Assembly (NCBI GenBank): GCA_015057405.1
Contig: SVEK01000013.1
Coordinates: 1-64,000, forward strand
DNA length: 64,000 nucleotides
Reading direction: 5' to 3'
Source: Lachnospiraceae bacterium
GTDB lineage: Bacteria; Bacillota; Clostridia; Lachnospirales; Lachnospiraceae
Positions 21,121 through 31,285 of this stretch are shown here, one piece after another. A program made the translations under genes and the position numbers. The notes under the pieces were generated by a model. It was not told where the DNA came from and did not search any database. It saw only the letters and a program-made list of their open reading frames with translations. Position 1 is the first letter of the stretch. The number at the start of each line of letters is the position of its first letter.

Positions 21121-21193
21121 GAGGAAAGAAGTGAACCGACCGACCCGTAAAAGGGGAGGTCGGCTTGACAGGTTACTTCTTTCCTCCTTTTTG
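21121..21193. terminator. Long stem-loop between convergent genes
   Basis: GGAAAGAAGTGAACC...GGTTACTTCTTTCC with inner GACCGACC...AGGTCGGC, then CCTTTTTG. Confidence 0.75.
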
Positions 21194-21472
21194 TTTTGAC
21201 TTGGCTGCAATTATTCGTGACAGATTTCGGATAGTGTCGATTTTTTTAATTTCCTTCGGAGACATTCTTGTTTTCATTACTTCGAGAATAGCATTGGTTT
21301 CCTCATCATCAAAATCCAGATTGTTGTTTCCGGAGAATGTTGATAAAAAGAAAGGAAGCAGTTCATCGTTTGACTTACTTCCTGCCTGACTGGTAAGTTT
21401 TAATAAAGCATCAAGTTTTTTCTTGTCAATGTTCTTCAGTGCGGGATTATTAAGAATATCATTTTCGTCCAT
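21173..21472 (-). CDS. Small conserved-looking protein of unknown function
   Basis: 99 aa ORF, acidic/helical (NNPALKNIDKKKLDALLKLTSQAG); 3' end in the terminator stem. Confidence 0.6.
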   Translation of the reverse strand: MDENDILNNPALKNIDKKKLDALLKLTSQAGSKSNDELLPFFLSTFSGNNNLDFDDEETNAILEVMKTRMSPKEIKKIDTIRNLSRIIAAKSKQKGGKK

Positions 21473-21537
21473 AAATATTCCGTGGCAGACGGTCCACGGT
21501 CTCCTTTCAAATGTTTTGCGCTGTATTTACGTTAAGC

Positions 21538-21873
21538 TTATTCATCTTCCATGGCTTTTAGAAGCTCAATCATTTCAAACATTTCTTTAAAGCTGCTTAT
21601 GGTGTTTTTTTCGTTTTCATCGAGATAGTCATTAATTAAGTCCAGTAAGGATACCGGATTAACGGACAGTGAATTATTTGCTGCAAATAAGGGACAGTTT
21701 CTCTTTAGATTCATTGCAGTAATAAGTTCCTGGAATTTTATGTACATGATTATGGAATGACGGTTATTTACAGGCAAAAGGGGAAGACATGCTTTTAACA
21801 TAAGCATATTTTTGCTCGTTGTAGCCATGTCTAAATCTGTATAAGGATATTTACAACAATGATTTTGTTCCAT
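21538..21873 (-). CDS. Small hypothetical protein
   Basis: 111 aa ORF co-oriented with neighbours. Confidence 0.55.
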   Translation of the reverse strand: MEQNHCCKYPYTDLDMATTSKNMLMLKACLPLLPVNNRHSIIMYIKFQELITAMNLKRNCPLFAANNSLSVNPVSLLDLINDYLDENEKNTISSFKEMFEMIELLKAMEDE

Positions 21874-21930
21874 ACTTCAGGCTGATGAGCCATCCCTCCA
21901 TTCATTCATGTATTGTTGTTTCCGGCATCT

Positions 21931-21955
21931 GATATTCAGATGCCGGATTTTATAT
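21931..21955. other. Near-perfect GC-rich palindrome CCGGCATCTGA-TAT-TCAGATGCCGG
   Basis: 11-bp perfect stem; T-tract only on the + side. Confidence 0.7.
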
Positions 21956-21993
21956 TATAGTTTATGCTTCAAAAACATTGTTATTACACTGTT

Positions 21994-22245
21994 TTATGAG
22001 CAACCGCATCCGCAACCGTTGCTGATACCGAATGTGTTTCCGTTGTTACCGCAGCCGCCGCATAACAAGAGGATTATAAGAAGTGTAATGCAGCTGTTAT
22101 CGCCACAACCGTTGCCACAACCGAATGAACTACCGTTGTTACCGCAGCCGCCGCATAATAAGAGAATGAGGATAAGGAAAATACAGTTGTTTCCTCCTTC
22201 GCATCCGCATCCGTTTGAGCAGTGAGCAGCACTAATTTCACCCAT
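21994..22245 (-). CDS. Cys/Gly/Asn-rich small protein with two internal repeats, each a hydrophobic helix followed by CGGCGNNG
   Basis: NNCIFLILILLLCGGCGNNGSSFGCGNGCG / DNSCITLLIILLLCGGCGNNGNTFGISNGCG; SD ggaggaa. Confidence 0.75.
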   Translation of the reverse strand: MGEISAAHCSNGCGCEGGNNCIFLILILLLCGGCGNNGSSFGCGNGCGDNSCITLLIILLLCGGCGNNGNTFGISNGCGCGCS

Positions 22246-22404
22246 TTGAGTTCCTCCAAAATTTATTTACACTATATGGTATGCACAGATGTTTCAAAGG
22301 TTCTTAAAAATCTAAAGCTTACTTGTGAATACAGGTAAAATCTGTTATAATATAAGATGGCATATTAAATACAAAATGCTTTCGCAAGAAAGCGAGGTGT
22401 ATGG

Positions 22405-23652
22405 ATGAAAAATACTAAAGACGGTTTTTTATCAAAACTCTTGGTTCTTGTCATTACAGCAGGTCTTTTGACCGGATTGGTTACAGGTTGTGATGATTCA
22501 GATGTTCGTGAGAGATTGAGCAGTATAAAAGAATATGAAGCTGACAGCAGTACTGTTAATGGGCAACCAACGGTTAATCCGCCGGTTACCGATGACAGAA
22601 CCTCGGAAATTTCTGATGAAGAAAGCACTTCGGGCAGGCAGGAACATTCCGGGGATGATAGTACGTCAAAAGAACAGCCGGGCTCGGACGATGAGACCAC
22701 ATCAAAGGAACAGACTTCGGACGATGAGACCACATCAAAGGAACAGAATTCAGATGATGAGAACACGTCAAAGGAGCAACCGGGCTCAGATAACGAAACC
22801 ACGTCAAAGGAACAGCCAAGTTCTGAGGATGAGACCACTTCTAAAGAAGAGGAATCGACAGAGGAGCCGACTACAGATAATTATCAGGAAGATGAGATAG
22901 ATATTAATGCAGTGTCGGCACCGGGAACAAAAGCAGAAAGTAAGAATGGTTTTACCTTGGATTACAGTAATCTTGAATCATGCGGATATATTATGGTTCA
23001 GAATCATGGAAGTCCTGATACAAAGGGTAAAGTGGCAATCACATATCCGAATGGAGATTATTTTAACTATAACCTGAATACAGACGGAGAATATGAGGCA
23101 TACATTTTAAGCAGCGGGACCGGAACATATACGGTTAAACTGTTGCTTCAGGCAGCAAGCGGTAACTGGGTTACAAGGATGACGTGTACATTTGAAGTTA
23201 CGGAGAAGTTAGATGCATATACATATCCGACAAGTAACGTGCAGTATTCACAGTCTTCGGCTGCAGTAGCGCTTTCATATGACTTGTGCAAAGGAAAAAC
23301 ATCTGTTTCGGCAAAGGTTAAGGCGTTGTACGATTATATAATAAAAAATATTCCTTATGATTGGGATAAATACAATAGCGGTGAGACCACACAGTTTCCT
23401 AATGCAGATGAGACACTAAAAAAAGGCAAAGGGGTATGTTCTGATTTGTCGTGTCTTTTTGCAGTAATGTGCAGGGCTCAGAGGATTCCGGCAAGAATGG
23501 AATGGGGATATATTTATCCGGGAAGCAACGGAGGAAGCGCATATCATGCATGGAACCGTGTATATTACAGCGGAGTATGGAATTTCTATGATTTGACAAA
23601 GCAGACCACGTCGCCGGGAAATATTACATATACGGCAAATAAGATTTTTTAG
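22405..23652 (+). CDS. Lipoprotein with Ser/Glu/Thr-rich repeats and C-terminal transglutaminase-like domain
   Basis: Lipobox LVTGC; SKEQ..SDDETT repeats; KGVCSDLSCLFAVMCRAQRIPAR...AYHAWN...NFYDLT (Cys-His-Asp triad). Confidence 0.85.
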   Translation: MKNTKDGFLSKLLVLVITAGLLTGLVTGCDDSDVRERLSSIKEYEADSSTVNGQPTVNPPVTDDRTSEISDEESTSGRQEHSGDDSTSKEQPGSDDETTSKEQTSDDETTSKEQNSDDENTSKEQPGSDNETTSKEQPSSEDETTSKEEESTEEPTTDNYQEDEIDINAVSAPGTKAESKNGFTLDYSNLESCGYIMVQNHGSPDTKGKVAITYPNGDYFNYNLNTDGEYEAYILSSGTGTYTVKLLLQAASGNWVTRMTCTFEVTEKLDAYTYPTSNVQYSQSSAAVALSYDLCKGKTSVSAKVKALYDYIIKNIPYDWDKYNSGETTQFPNADETLKKGKGVCSDLSCLFAVMCRAQRIPARMEWGYIYPGSNGGSAYHAWNRVYYSGVWNFYDLTKQTTSPGNITYTANKIF

Positions 23653-23690
23653 TAATAGATTAGATTATACGAAAGGGTAAGGGCGGAAAG

Positions 23691-24743
23691 ATGAGTAAAA
23701 TGTTAAAAGCAGGAAAAGAACTGCCGGCAGGGGAAACAGCTGCATTTTGTGGGCAGGTTTGTATAATATTAAATGCAGGTATTCCGTTACATGACGGAAT
23801 GGAGACGCTTGCTGAAAGTTGTGAGGAGCCGAAGGCGAAGAAAGCGTTTGAACATATTTCGAAGAAAGTAACTGAGACAGGCTCTCTCTATCTTGCGGTC
23901 AGGGAAGCAGGATTCTTCCCGGATTACATGGTAAGCATGATTAAGATAGGTGAGGAAACAGGTAATCTTGATGATGTTATGGAATCACTTACTATATATT
24001 ATGAAAGAGAAGATAAGATTAAAAAGTCGATAAAGTCAGCGATTACATATCCGTTGCTTCTAATGGCTATGATGGCAGCTATTATACTTTTACTTGTTGT
24101 AAGAGTTTTGCCTATATTTGAACAGGTATACAGAAATCTTGGAACAGAGATTTCAGATGCGGGCAAGGCATTTATGGCTGTTGGAAAAGGTTTTGGTTAC
24201 GGAACGCTTGTATGTGTATTTGTTATTCTACTGGTTATTTTTCTTGCACTTTTGATTTATGCAGTCAGTGGCGGTAAGACATTCAAGAAGATTATATTCA
24301 GACTTCCGATATTGAAAAAACTTAATAATAAGATTACATCAGGTCGTTTTGCATCTGTTATGGCTATGATGCTTAAGAGCGGATATTCTATAGAGAAGGC
24401 ATTGGAGATTGCTCCGGAAATTGTTACGGACAACAGCGCAAAAGAGAAGATAACTAAGTTTGCAGAATATGTTAATTCAGGACAGTCATTCCCGGAGGCT
24501 CTTGCTAAGGTTGATATGTTTACAGGACTTCAGACAAGAATGATTAATGTAGGATTCAAGGCAGGACAACTGGATGCGGTTATGGAAAATATGTCATCTG
24601 CGTATGAGGAAGAAATTAATGACAGTATAGATAAGCTGGTGTCAATACTTGAACCTACCATAGTAGCCATAATTTCAATTATTATCGGTGGTATTTTGGT
24701 ATCGGTTATGCTTCCGCTTGCCAGTATAATGTCATCAATATAA
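23691..24743 (+). CDS. pilC: Type II secretion/type IV pilus inner-membrane platform protein (GspF/PilC)
   Basis: Two GspF repeats, MIKIGEETGNLDDVMESL, EPTIVAIISIIIGGILVSVMLPL. Confidence 0.9.
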   Translation: MSKMLKAGKELPAGETAAFCGQVCIILNAGIPLHDGMETLAESCEEPKAKKAFEHISKKVTETGSLYLAVREAGFFPDYMVSMIKIGEETGNLDDVMESLTIYYEREDKIKKSIKSAITYPLLLMAMMAAIILLLVVRVLPIFEQVYRNLGTEISDAGKAFMAVGKGFGYGTLVCVFVILLVIFLALLIYAVSGGKTFKKIIFRLPILKKLNNKITSGRFASVMAMMLKSGYSIEKALEIAPEIVTDNSAKEKITKFAEYVNSGQSFPEALAKVDMFTGLQTRMINVGFKAGQLDAVMENMSSAYEEEINDSIDKLVSILEPTIVAIISIIIGGILVSVMLPLASIMSSI

Positions 24744-24755
24744 GGTGGTGTAGAT

Positions 24756-25082
24756 ATGCATTTGTATAAGACAGAAAAGTTAATTACATTTAAAAGTGTG
24801 TTCATAGCCTGCCTTGCATTTATGGCAGTAATAGTGTTCTGCATGTTTCTTTTAGGTTCTCTTTCCGGTAAAGTAGACAGAAATGAGACAGACACGTTAA
24901 AAAACGCCATAGACAATGCTATTGTGACATGTTATTCCATCGAAGGAAGATATCCGGAAAATCTGGAATATATTGAAGAGAATTATGGTGTTGTAATAGA
25001 TGAAGAAAGATTTTTTGTTACATACAGTGCTTTTGCACCAAATGTGAAGCCATATGTGACGGTGATAAGATTAGATGAGTAA
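24756..25082 (+). CDS. Pilin-like/accessory membrane protein of the pilus cluster
   Basis: Single N-terminal TM, co-directional within the pilus cluster. Confidence 0.6.
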   Translation: MHLYKTEKLITFKSVFIACLAFMAVIVFCMFLLGSLSGKVDRNETDTLKNAIDNAIVTCYSIEGRYPENLEYIEENYGVVIDEERFFVTYSAFAPNVKPYVTVIRLDE

Positions 25083-25560
25083 CAAAGGAAAGGACATTCG
25101 GATTATGAAGAAATCCCATTCCATAGGTGTTGTGTTTTCATTATGTCTTATATGTATGTTTGCTGTATTGTCAGTGATTCTTATATATATGGGTAATGAA
25201 GCATATAACCATGTGATACATACAAAAGAACATAATAATGACTGCCGGGTTACACTATCTTATCTTGCAGGAAAAGTCAGAACCGCTGACAGCACAGATG
25301 GAATTACCATAAGAAAAGAAAGCGGAGTTGACGTTTTGTCGGTTAGTGACGGTGACTGTGAAACATTGATTTATTTTACAGGCGGTGAAATCTATGAAGC
25401 ATATATTTTTAAGGGTGATGACTTTGAACTGGATTTTGGCGAAAAAATAGCAGATGTCAAGAAGTATAATGTTGAGATTTCAGGGGATATGGTAAAGTTT
25501 CGTGTTACAACGAACAATAATGAGGAGTTATATATTAATGTTTGTATTCCACAAGAATAG
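25075..25560 (+). CDS. DUF4860-like pilus-cluster protein
   Basis: N-terminal TM; overlaps upstream gene. Confidence 0.6.
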   Translation: MSNKGKDIRIMKKSHSIGVVFSLCLICMFAVLSVILIYMGNEAYNHVIHTKEHNNDCRVTLSYLAGKVRTADSTDGITIRKESGVDVLSVSDGDCETLIYFTGGEIYEAYIFKGDDFELDFGEKIADVKKYNVEISGDMVKFRVTTNNNEELYINVCIPQE

Positions 25561-25575
25561 GGAAGGAAAGATACT

Positions 25576-25971
25576 ATGGTAAGCAGAGACAGGACGAGAG
25601 CGTTTCTTACAGAGTTTATAATAGTGATTTTGTTTTTTTCCGTAGCAGCGGTAATTGTGGTTCAGCTTTTTGCGGCGGCCTACGGAAAGAGTAAAAAAGC
25701 GAAGGAATTGACAGATGCCGGTATCATCATAACAAATGTCTCGGAACAGATAAAAGCCATGAGCTTTGATGAATTCGAAAAGTACGATAAGACAAGGTAT
25801 TATGATGAGAACTGGATAGAAACTACTGAAGATAAGAAAACATATATTTTAACAATAGATACAGAACTTACGGCACAGTCAGGAGGCAGGGGAATGCTCT
25901 ATGACGGAACAATAACCATTACAAAGGGTAGTGAGATAGTTGCTAAAAGCCGTATTGCAAAGAGTTACTGA
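25576..25971 (+). CDS. Minor pilin-like protein
   Basis: N-terminal TM helix then extracellular domain; cluster context. Confidence 0.6.
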   Translation: MVSRDRTRAFLTEFIIVILFFSVAAVIVVQLFAAAYGKSKKAKELTDAGIIITNVSEQIKAMSFDEFEKYDKTRYYDENWIETTEDKKTYILTIDTELTAQSGGRGMLYDGTITITKGSEIVAKSRIAKSY

Positions 25972-25996
25972 TAATTACCTTGAGAAAAGAGGGTTA

Positions 25997-26494
25997 ATGA
26001 TGGCAGGAAAAGATAAGATAAGATTTCAGATGGGTACGGGTATCGTATCAATATTGATGATATTTGTAGTGCTCATCCTTACAACGTTTGGTGTGTTGTC
26101 ATTTGCCACCGCCCGTAGCGATCTTGAGATGGCAGAAAAAAGTCTGGACAGTGTCATATCGTTATATAAGGCCGAAGCTGTGGTGGAAAGATGTCTTTAT
26201 GATATTGATAAGAGTATAGAGTCAGAGAGAAACGAGGAATGCATTCTGACAGAGAATGTAATGAAGAATGTCAAGGCAAAGGCAGATGAATATGAGATTA
26301 AACCGGTTTTTTCTATAGACGAAAATATATTCAAATTCTTAGTAAAGATTGATGATACAAGAGCATATGAAGTCTGGGTCAATATAAATGATAAAGAAGC
26401 TGAGAAATATTCGGATATAATAAAATATGCAGTTGTAAATACTACTGAATGGACAGGTTCGGATGAACTGTTTGACGAAATTATATTCGGGTAG
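25997..26494 (+). CDS. Minor pilin-like protein
   Basis: ORF 25940-26494; probable start MMAGKDKIRFQMGTGIVS; long N-terminal TM. Confidence 0.6.
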   Translation: MMAGKDKIRFQMGTGIVSILMIFVVLILTTFGVLSFATARSDLEMAEKSLDSVISLYKAEAVVERCLYDIDKSIESERNEECILTENVMKNVKAKADEYEIKPVFSIDENIFKFLVKIDDTRAYEVWVNINDKEAEKYSDIIKYAVVNTTEWTGSDELFDEIIFG

Positions 26495-26513
26495 ACGGGA
26501 ACGGAGGTAAGTT

Positions 26514-27572
26514 ATGGATAAAAAAATGATAGACATATTAAATGATGCTGTGGCAAAAGATGCTTCCGATGTATATATCGTAGCAGGCGGCCCATTGTCA
26601 TACAAGATTAAAGGTGAGATGTATGTGGAAGGTGACAAGCTTTCAAAAGGAGACACAGAGAGGCTTGTTTCAGAGATTTATGAGCTTGATAAGGATTGTG
26701 ACATAAGCGTGCTCAGAGCAACAGGTGATGCGGACTTTTCTTTTTCGGTAAGCGGATTGGGACGTTTCAGATGTAATGCATACAAACAGAGAGGTTCACT
26801 TGCGGCGGTGCTCAGGGTAGTAAAATTTCAATTGCCGAATTTTAACGATTTGATGATTCCGGAGACGGTTATAGACCTTGCAAACCTTAAGAAAGGGCTT
26901 GTGCTTGTTACCGGACCTACAGGAAGCGGTAAATCAACAACGCTTGCATCGATTATTGACACAATAAATAAAAATGAATGTAAGCATATTATTACTATTG
27001 AGGATCCGATTGAATTTATACATAGTCATAACAAGAGTATTGTAAGCCAGCGGGAGGTATCACAGGATACTGAGACATATAATACGGCATTGAGGGCGGC
27101 ACTCAGACAGTCACCGGATGTTATTCTTATGGGAGAGATGCGTGACTTTGAAACGATACAGACAGTTATTACAGCAGCTGAAACAGGTCAGCTTGTATTT
27201 TCCACACTGCACACTATAGGAGCTGCAAAGACTATTGACAGAATAATAGATGTATTTCCGCCGGAACAGCAGCAGCAGGTAAGAATACAGTTGTCAATGG
27301 TTCTTCAGGCCGTTGTATCACAACAGCTTATACCGTCGGTAGACGGCGGTCTTGTACCGGCATTTGAAATTATGATCGTAAACAGTGCCATAAGAAATCT
27401 TATCAGAGAGTCAAAGGTATTCCAGATAGATAATTTTATTTACCAGGGTGCATCTGAAGGAATGCAGACCATGGACGGTGAGATCCTAAAACTTTATCAG
27501 GCAGGAAAGATTACAAAAGAAGATGCATTGCTTTATGCAACAAATAAAGACGTTCTTTCAAAAAAACTTTAG
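26514..27572 (+). CDS. pilT: Type IV pilus retraction-type ATPase
   Basis: Walker A GPTGSGKSTT, ILMGEMRDFETI, FSTLHTIGAAKTIDRIIDVFP. Confidence 0.92.
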   Translation: MDKKMIDILNDAVAKDASDVYIVAGGPLSYKIKGEMYVEGDKLSKGDTERLVSEIYELDKDCDISVLRATGDADFSFSVSGLGRFRCNAYKQRGSLAAVLRVVKFQLPNFNDLMIPETVIDLANLKKGLVLVTGPTGSGKSTTLASIIDTINKNECKHIITIEDPIEFIHSHNKSIVSQREVSQDTETYNTALRAALRQSPDVILMGEMRDFETIQTVITAAETGQLVFSTLHTIGAAKTIDRIIDVFPPEQQQQVRIQLSMVLQAVVSQQLIPSVDGGLVPAFEIMIVNSAIRNLIRESKVFQIDNFIYQGASEGMQTMDGEILKLYQAGKITKEDALLYATNKDVLSKKL

Positions 27573-27606
27573 TTAATTCCGTGTTGGCGGATAGAAGGAG
27601 ATATAA

Positions 27607-28851
27607 TTGAGCGAAAAATATATTAACAGACGTAAAAATTTCACAGAGGCCATATCGGACGACAGTTTTGCGGTTATCGGCTCAGGAACTGCACCGATGC
27701 GCTCATTAGATGAGGCTTATCAGTTTTCTGTAGACCGTAATTTTTATTATCTTACAGGTATTGACAGTCAGAATATGATACTGCTTATGTCAAAAATCGG
27801 CGGAAGAGATAACGCAGTTTTGTTCATTGAAAGATTTGATGAAACTCTTGCTAAATGGGTCGGAGGAAGAATGCTTCCGGATGAAGCTAAGAATATTAGT
27901 GGAGTTAAATGTGTAAAATATATAGATGAATTTGACAATACAATCTGTGATTTGTTCAGCAGAAACAGACATACACAGTTGAAAGCTTATGCTGATTTGT
28001 GGAGGAATGATGCTAATCAGGGGATGTCTTTCGGACATCTGTTTTCGAATGAGCTCAGGGAAAAGTATCCACAGGCAGATATTGAAGATGTATATAAAAT
28101 TATGTCTGAGCTTCGAATTATCAAGGATGAAGATGAAGTCGCAGACTTGAAAAAGGCTATTAAATATACCGGAAAAGCAGTTGAAGCCATGATGACATAT
28201 GTAAAACCCGGTATGAATGAATGTGAATTGGAAGGAAAGTTCGATTTTGAGCTTGCAAAGGCAGGGATTCGTGAACATGCATTTAAGACTATTGTAGCCG
28301 GCGGCAAACGGGCCACCACGCTTCACTATTCGGATAATTGTGAAGAACTTAAGGATGGCGAACTTGTTCTAACGGATCTTGGATGTACGTACAATCATTA
28401 TAGTGCAGACATTACAAGAACTTATCCGGTTAACGGAAGATTTTCCCCTAGACAAAAGGAAATATATGATATAGTATTAAAAGCTCAGGGTGTTGTTTTT
28501 GAAAATGCAAAACCGGGTGTGTCAGTGAAGGAACTTAACGACATGGTTATGGCATTTTATGAAACTGCGCTCAAAGATGCAGGACTTTTATATGACGGAA
28601 AAAAAGTCAGCGATTATTATTATCATAATATTTCACATCAGCTGGGACTGGATACTCATGATGTAAGCCTTGGCAATACAAAACCGCTTAAGCCGGGTAT
28701 GGTTATTACGGTTGAACCGGGGCTTTATATTGAGGAAGAGTCTATAGGAATCAGAATCGAGGATGATATCCTCATTACAGAGGATAAGCCGATTGTTTTA
28801 TCTGACGGAATACCTAAGACTACAGAAGAAATAGAAACACTGATGAAATAG
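27607..28851 (+). CDS. pepP: Xaa-Pro aminopeptidase (aminopeptidase P family), TTG start
   Basis: DLGCTYNHYSADITRTYPVNG, HQLGLDTHDV, VITVEPGLYIE. Confidence 0.92.
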   Translation: MSEKYINRRKNFTEAISDDSFAVIGSGTAPMRSLDEAYQFSVDRNFYYLTGIDSQNMILLMSKIGGRDNAVLFIERFDETLAKWVGGRMLPDEAKNISGVKCVKYIDEFDNTICDLFSRNRHTQLKAYADLWRNDANQGMSFGHLFSNELREKYPQADIEDVYKIMSELRIIKDEDEVADLKKAIKYTGKAVEAMMTYVKPGMNECELEGKFDFELAKAGIREHAFKTIVAGGKRATTLHYSDNCEELKDGELVLTDLGCTYNHYSADITRTYPVNGRFSPRQKEIYDIVLKAQGVVFENAKPGVSVKELNDMVMAFYETALKDAGLLYDGKKVSDYYYHNISHQLGLDTHDVSLGNTKPLKPGMVITVEPGLYIEEESIGIRIEDDILITEDKPIVLSDGIPKTTEEIETLMK

Positions 28852-28878
28852 TGTAATTTTAAGGTTGGATGGATAGAG

Positions 28879-29652
28879 ATGAATATTGAAATAGATGGAT
28901 TAAATATTAATTACCGCGATGAGGGTGAGGGTGATGTTGTGGTGCTGCTTCACGGTTGGGGCTCAAACATCACATTGTTCGATGGTATTTTTACATTATT
29001 AACACCAAAGTACAGAGTGGTGGCACCGGATATGCCGGGTGCCGGAGAGAGTGACGAACCGAGGGAGGTTTGGGGAGTTGACGAATATCTGGATTTTGTG
29101 TATAAGTTTATTAAGAAAATGCACATTGAACGATTTACCGTGCTCGGACATTCCTTTGGTGGCCGTGTGATTATTAAGATGGCAAATCGCGAAGAAATGG
29201 CAAAGTATATCGATAAGATTATTCTGGTTGACAGTGCGGGGATAAGACCAAAGAGAACATTGGCTTATCATGTGAAAGTAAAGAGTTATAAAGCCGGTAA
29301 GGCCATATTGTCATGGGCTCCCGTAAAGAAGTTATTTCCGAACGCTTTGGAAAAATACAAAAAAGGAAAGGGTTCGGCAGATTATAACAGTGCATCGGAT
29401 ATTATGAAGGGATGCCTTGTTAAGGTGGTAAATGAGGATTTAACGCCATTGCTTAAGGGAATTGACAAAGAGACACTTCTGATCTGGGGTGAGAATGACG
29501 ATGCAACACCGCTTACGGATGCAAAGATAATGGAAAAACTTATTCCAAATGCAGGCCTTGCAACCATTAAGAATGCCGGACATTATTCTTTCATTGACCA
29601 GAAATTTGTATTTGAAAAGATACTTGCATCGTATATGCAGGTGAATATGTAA
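28879..29652 (+). CDS. Alpha/beta hydrolase
   Basis: LLHGWGSN, GHSFGGRV nucleophile elbow, NAGHYSFID. Confidence 0.9.
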   Translation: MNIEIDGLNINYRDEGEGDVVVLLHGWGSNITLFDGIFTLLTPKYRVVAPDMPGAGESDEPREVWGVDEYLDFVYKFIKKMHIERFTVLGHSFGGRVIIKMANREEMAKYIDKIILVDSAGIRPKRTLAYHVKVKSYKAGKAILSWAPVKKLFPNALEKYKKGKGSADYNSASDIMKGCLVKVVNEDLTPLLKGIDKETLLIWGENDDATPLTDAKIMEKLIPNAGLATIKNAGHYSFIDQKFVFEKILASYMQVNM

Positions 29653-29691
29653 GATTCAGAGTTGATGAGTCTTACGGAATGGAGAAACAGT

Positions 29692-31269
29692 ATGTTGTTA
29701 AAGTTGATTGGAATGGCGATTATGCTTGTGGCAATATCGCTTCAAATAAAATATTTCGTTCATATGTTTCAGTTGAATTCATATGGTGAGAAGACACAGT
29801 TTAACTGGTACAGCAAGAATCCGGGAAAGCTTTTGCCGTGTATTTTTGTATTTATGTTCGGAGAGGCAGTATTTCTTTGTACAAACGTTTTTGAAAATGC
29901 ACCATTATTTTTTAAGGATGAGACTGACTGTATTCTTTTAGGCGTTTTCGCACTCATTATGGCGTTTTCATATATTGAGAATAAGAATAAGACAAAGAAA
30001 AAGCTTGTGTTTACCACAAGAGTTGTAAGAATGTATATAACAGATTATATTCTTGTTGCAATTCTTCTTGTGATAGGTTTTTTCGGAGGCAATTCGGGAT
30101 TTGCCTCGGTTATGATGGCGACAGCATTTACATTTATCCCGGCCATAGTTATTTTTGGAAATATTATTAACAGGCCTATAGAGAAGTCGGTGCGTAATCA
30201 TTATATTAATGATGCAAAGAATATTTTGAAATCCCATTCAAATCTTAAGATAATAGGTATTACGGGAAGCTATGGAAAAACAAGCGTTAAGTATTACCTT
30301 AATACACTTTTGAAGGCAAAATATAATGTTCTCATGACACCGGAAAGCTACAATACACCGATGGGTATCGTTAAGACTATCAGAGGAAATCTTAAGCCGG
30401 TACATGAGGTGTTTATATGTGAGATGGGGGCAAAAAAGGTAGGAGAGATTAAGGAGATTTGTGATATTGTTCATCCGCAGGACGGTATAATTACTTCAGT
30501 GGGACCACAGCATCTGGAAACGTTTTTATCTCTTGATAATGTAAAAAAGACCAAATTTGAACTTGCCGATTCACTACCTGAAGACGGATACCTTCTTGTT
30601 AACGGTAATGATGAGAATATAAAAGCATATAATTATGACAGAACCAAAGTTACATATGGCGTTACCGAGGACTGCGATTATTATGCGTACGATATTGAAG
30701 TGAGCAGCAGAGGAACAGAATTCTCCGTTAAGGTCGGAGAAGAGGAATGCAGATTCAAAACCAATATCATCGGCAGACATAATGTTATCAATATTGTCGG
30801 AACTATCGCAATGGCTCACAAGATGGGAATTACTCTTAAGGAGTTGAGGCCTCAGGTAAGAAAATTAGAAGGGGTGCCGCACAGACTTCAGCTTTTGGGT
30901 CGAAACGGTATAACTATTATTGATGATGCTTTTAACTCTAATCCGACAGGTTCAAAAGCAGCCATTGATACACTTGCGCTGTTTGAGGGAACAAAGATTC
31001 TTATAACACCGGGTATGGTGGAACTCGGAAGTAAGGAAGAAGAACTCAACATGGAGTTCGGGCGCTACGCTGCAAAGGTTTGCGACTATATCTTCCTTGT
31101 GGGAATAAACAGAACAAAGCCGATACATAAGGGTATTATGGAAGCGGGCTTTGATGAGACAAAGGTTAAGGCTTTTGACACGTTGACAGAGGCACTTGAC
31201 GTGATGTACGCATTGAAAGATGCAGATAAGGTAGTTCTTTTAGAGAATGACCTTCCTGATAATTATTAG
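29692..31269 (+). CDS. murF: Mur ligase (MurF-like) with N-terminal transmembrane domain
   Basis: Several N-terminal TM helices then GITGSYGKTSVK, FICEMGAKKVGEI, DDAFNSNPTGSKAA; ORF 29662-31269. Confidence 0.85.
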   Translation: MLLKLIGMAIMLVAISLQIKYFVHMFQLNSYGEKTQFNWYSKNPGKLLPCIFVFMFGEAVFLCTNVFENAPLFFKDETDCILLGVFALIMAFSYIENKNKTKKKLVFTTRVVRMYITDYILVAILLVIGFFGGNSGFASVMMATAFTFIPAIVIFGNIINRPIEKSVRNHYINDAKNILKSHSNLKIIGITGSYGKTSVKYYLNTLLKAKYNVLMTPESYNTPMGIVKTIRGNLKPVHEVFICEMGAKKVGEIKEICDIVHPQDGIITSVGPQHLETFLSLDNVKKTKFELADSLPEDGYLLVNGNDENIKAYNYDRTKVTYGVTEDCDYYAYDIEVSSRGTEFSVKVGEEECRFKTNIIGRHNVINIVGTIAMAHKMGITLKELRPQVRKLEGVPHRLQLLGRNGITIIDDAFNSNPTGSKAAIDTLALFEGTKILITPGMVELGSKEEELNMEFGRYAAKVCDYIFLVGINRTKPIHKGIMEAGFDETKVKAFDTLTEALDVMYALKDADKVVLLENDLPDNY

Positions 31270-31285
31270 AATGGAGATTTGAAAA

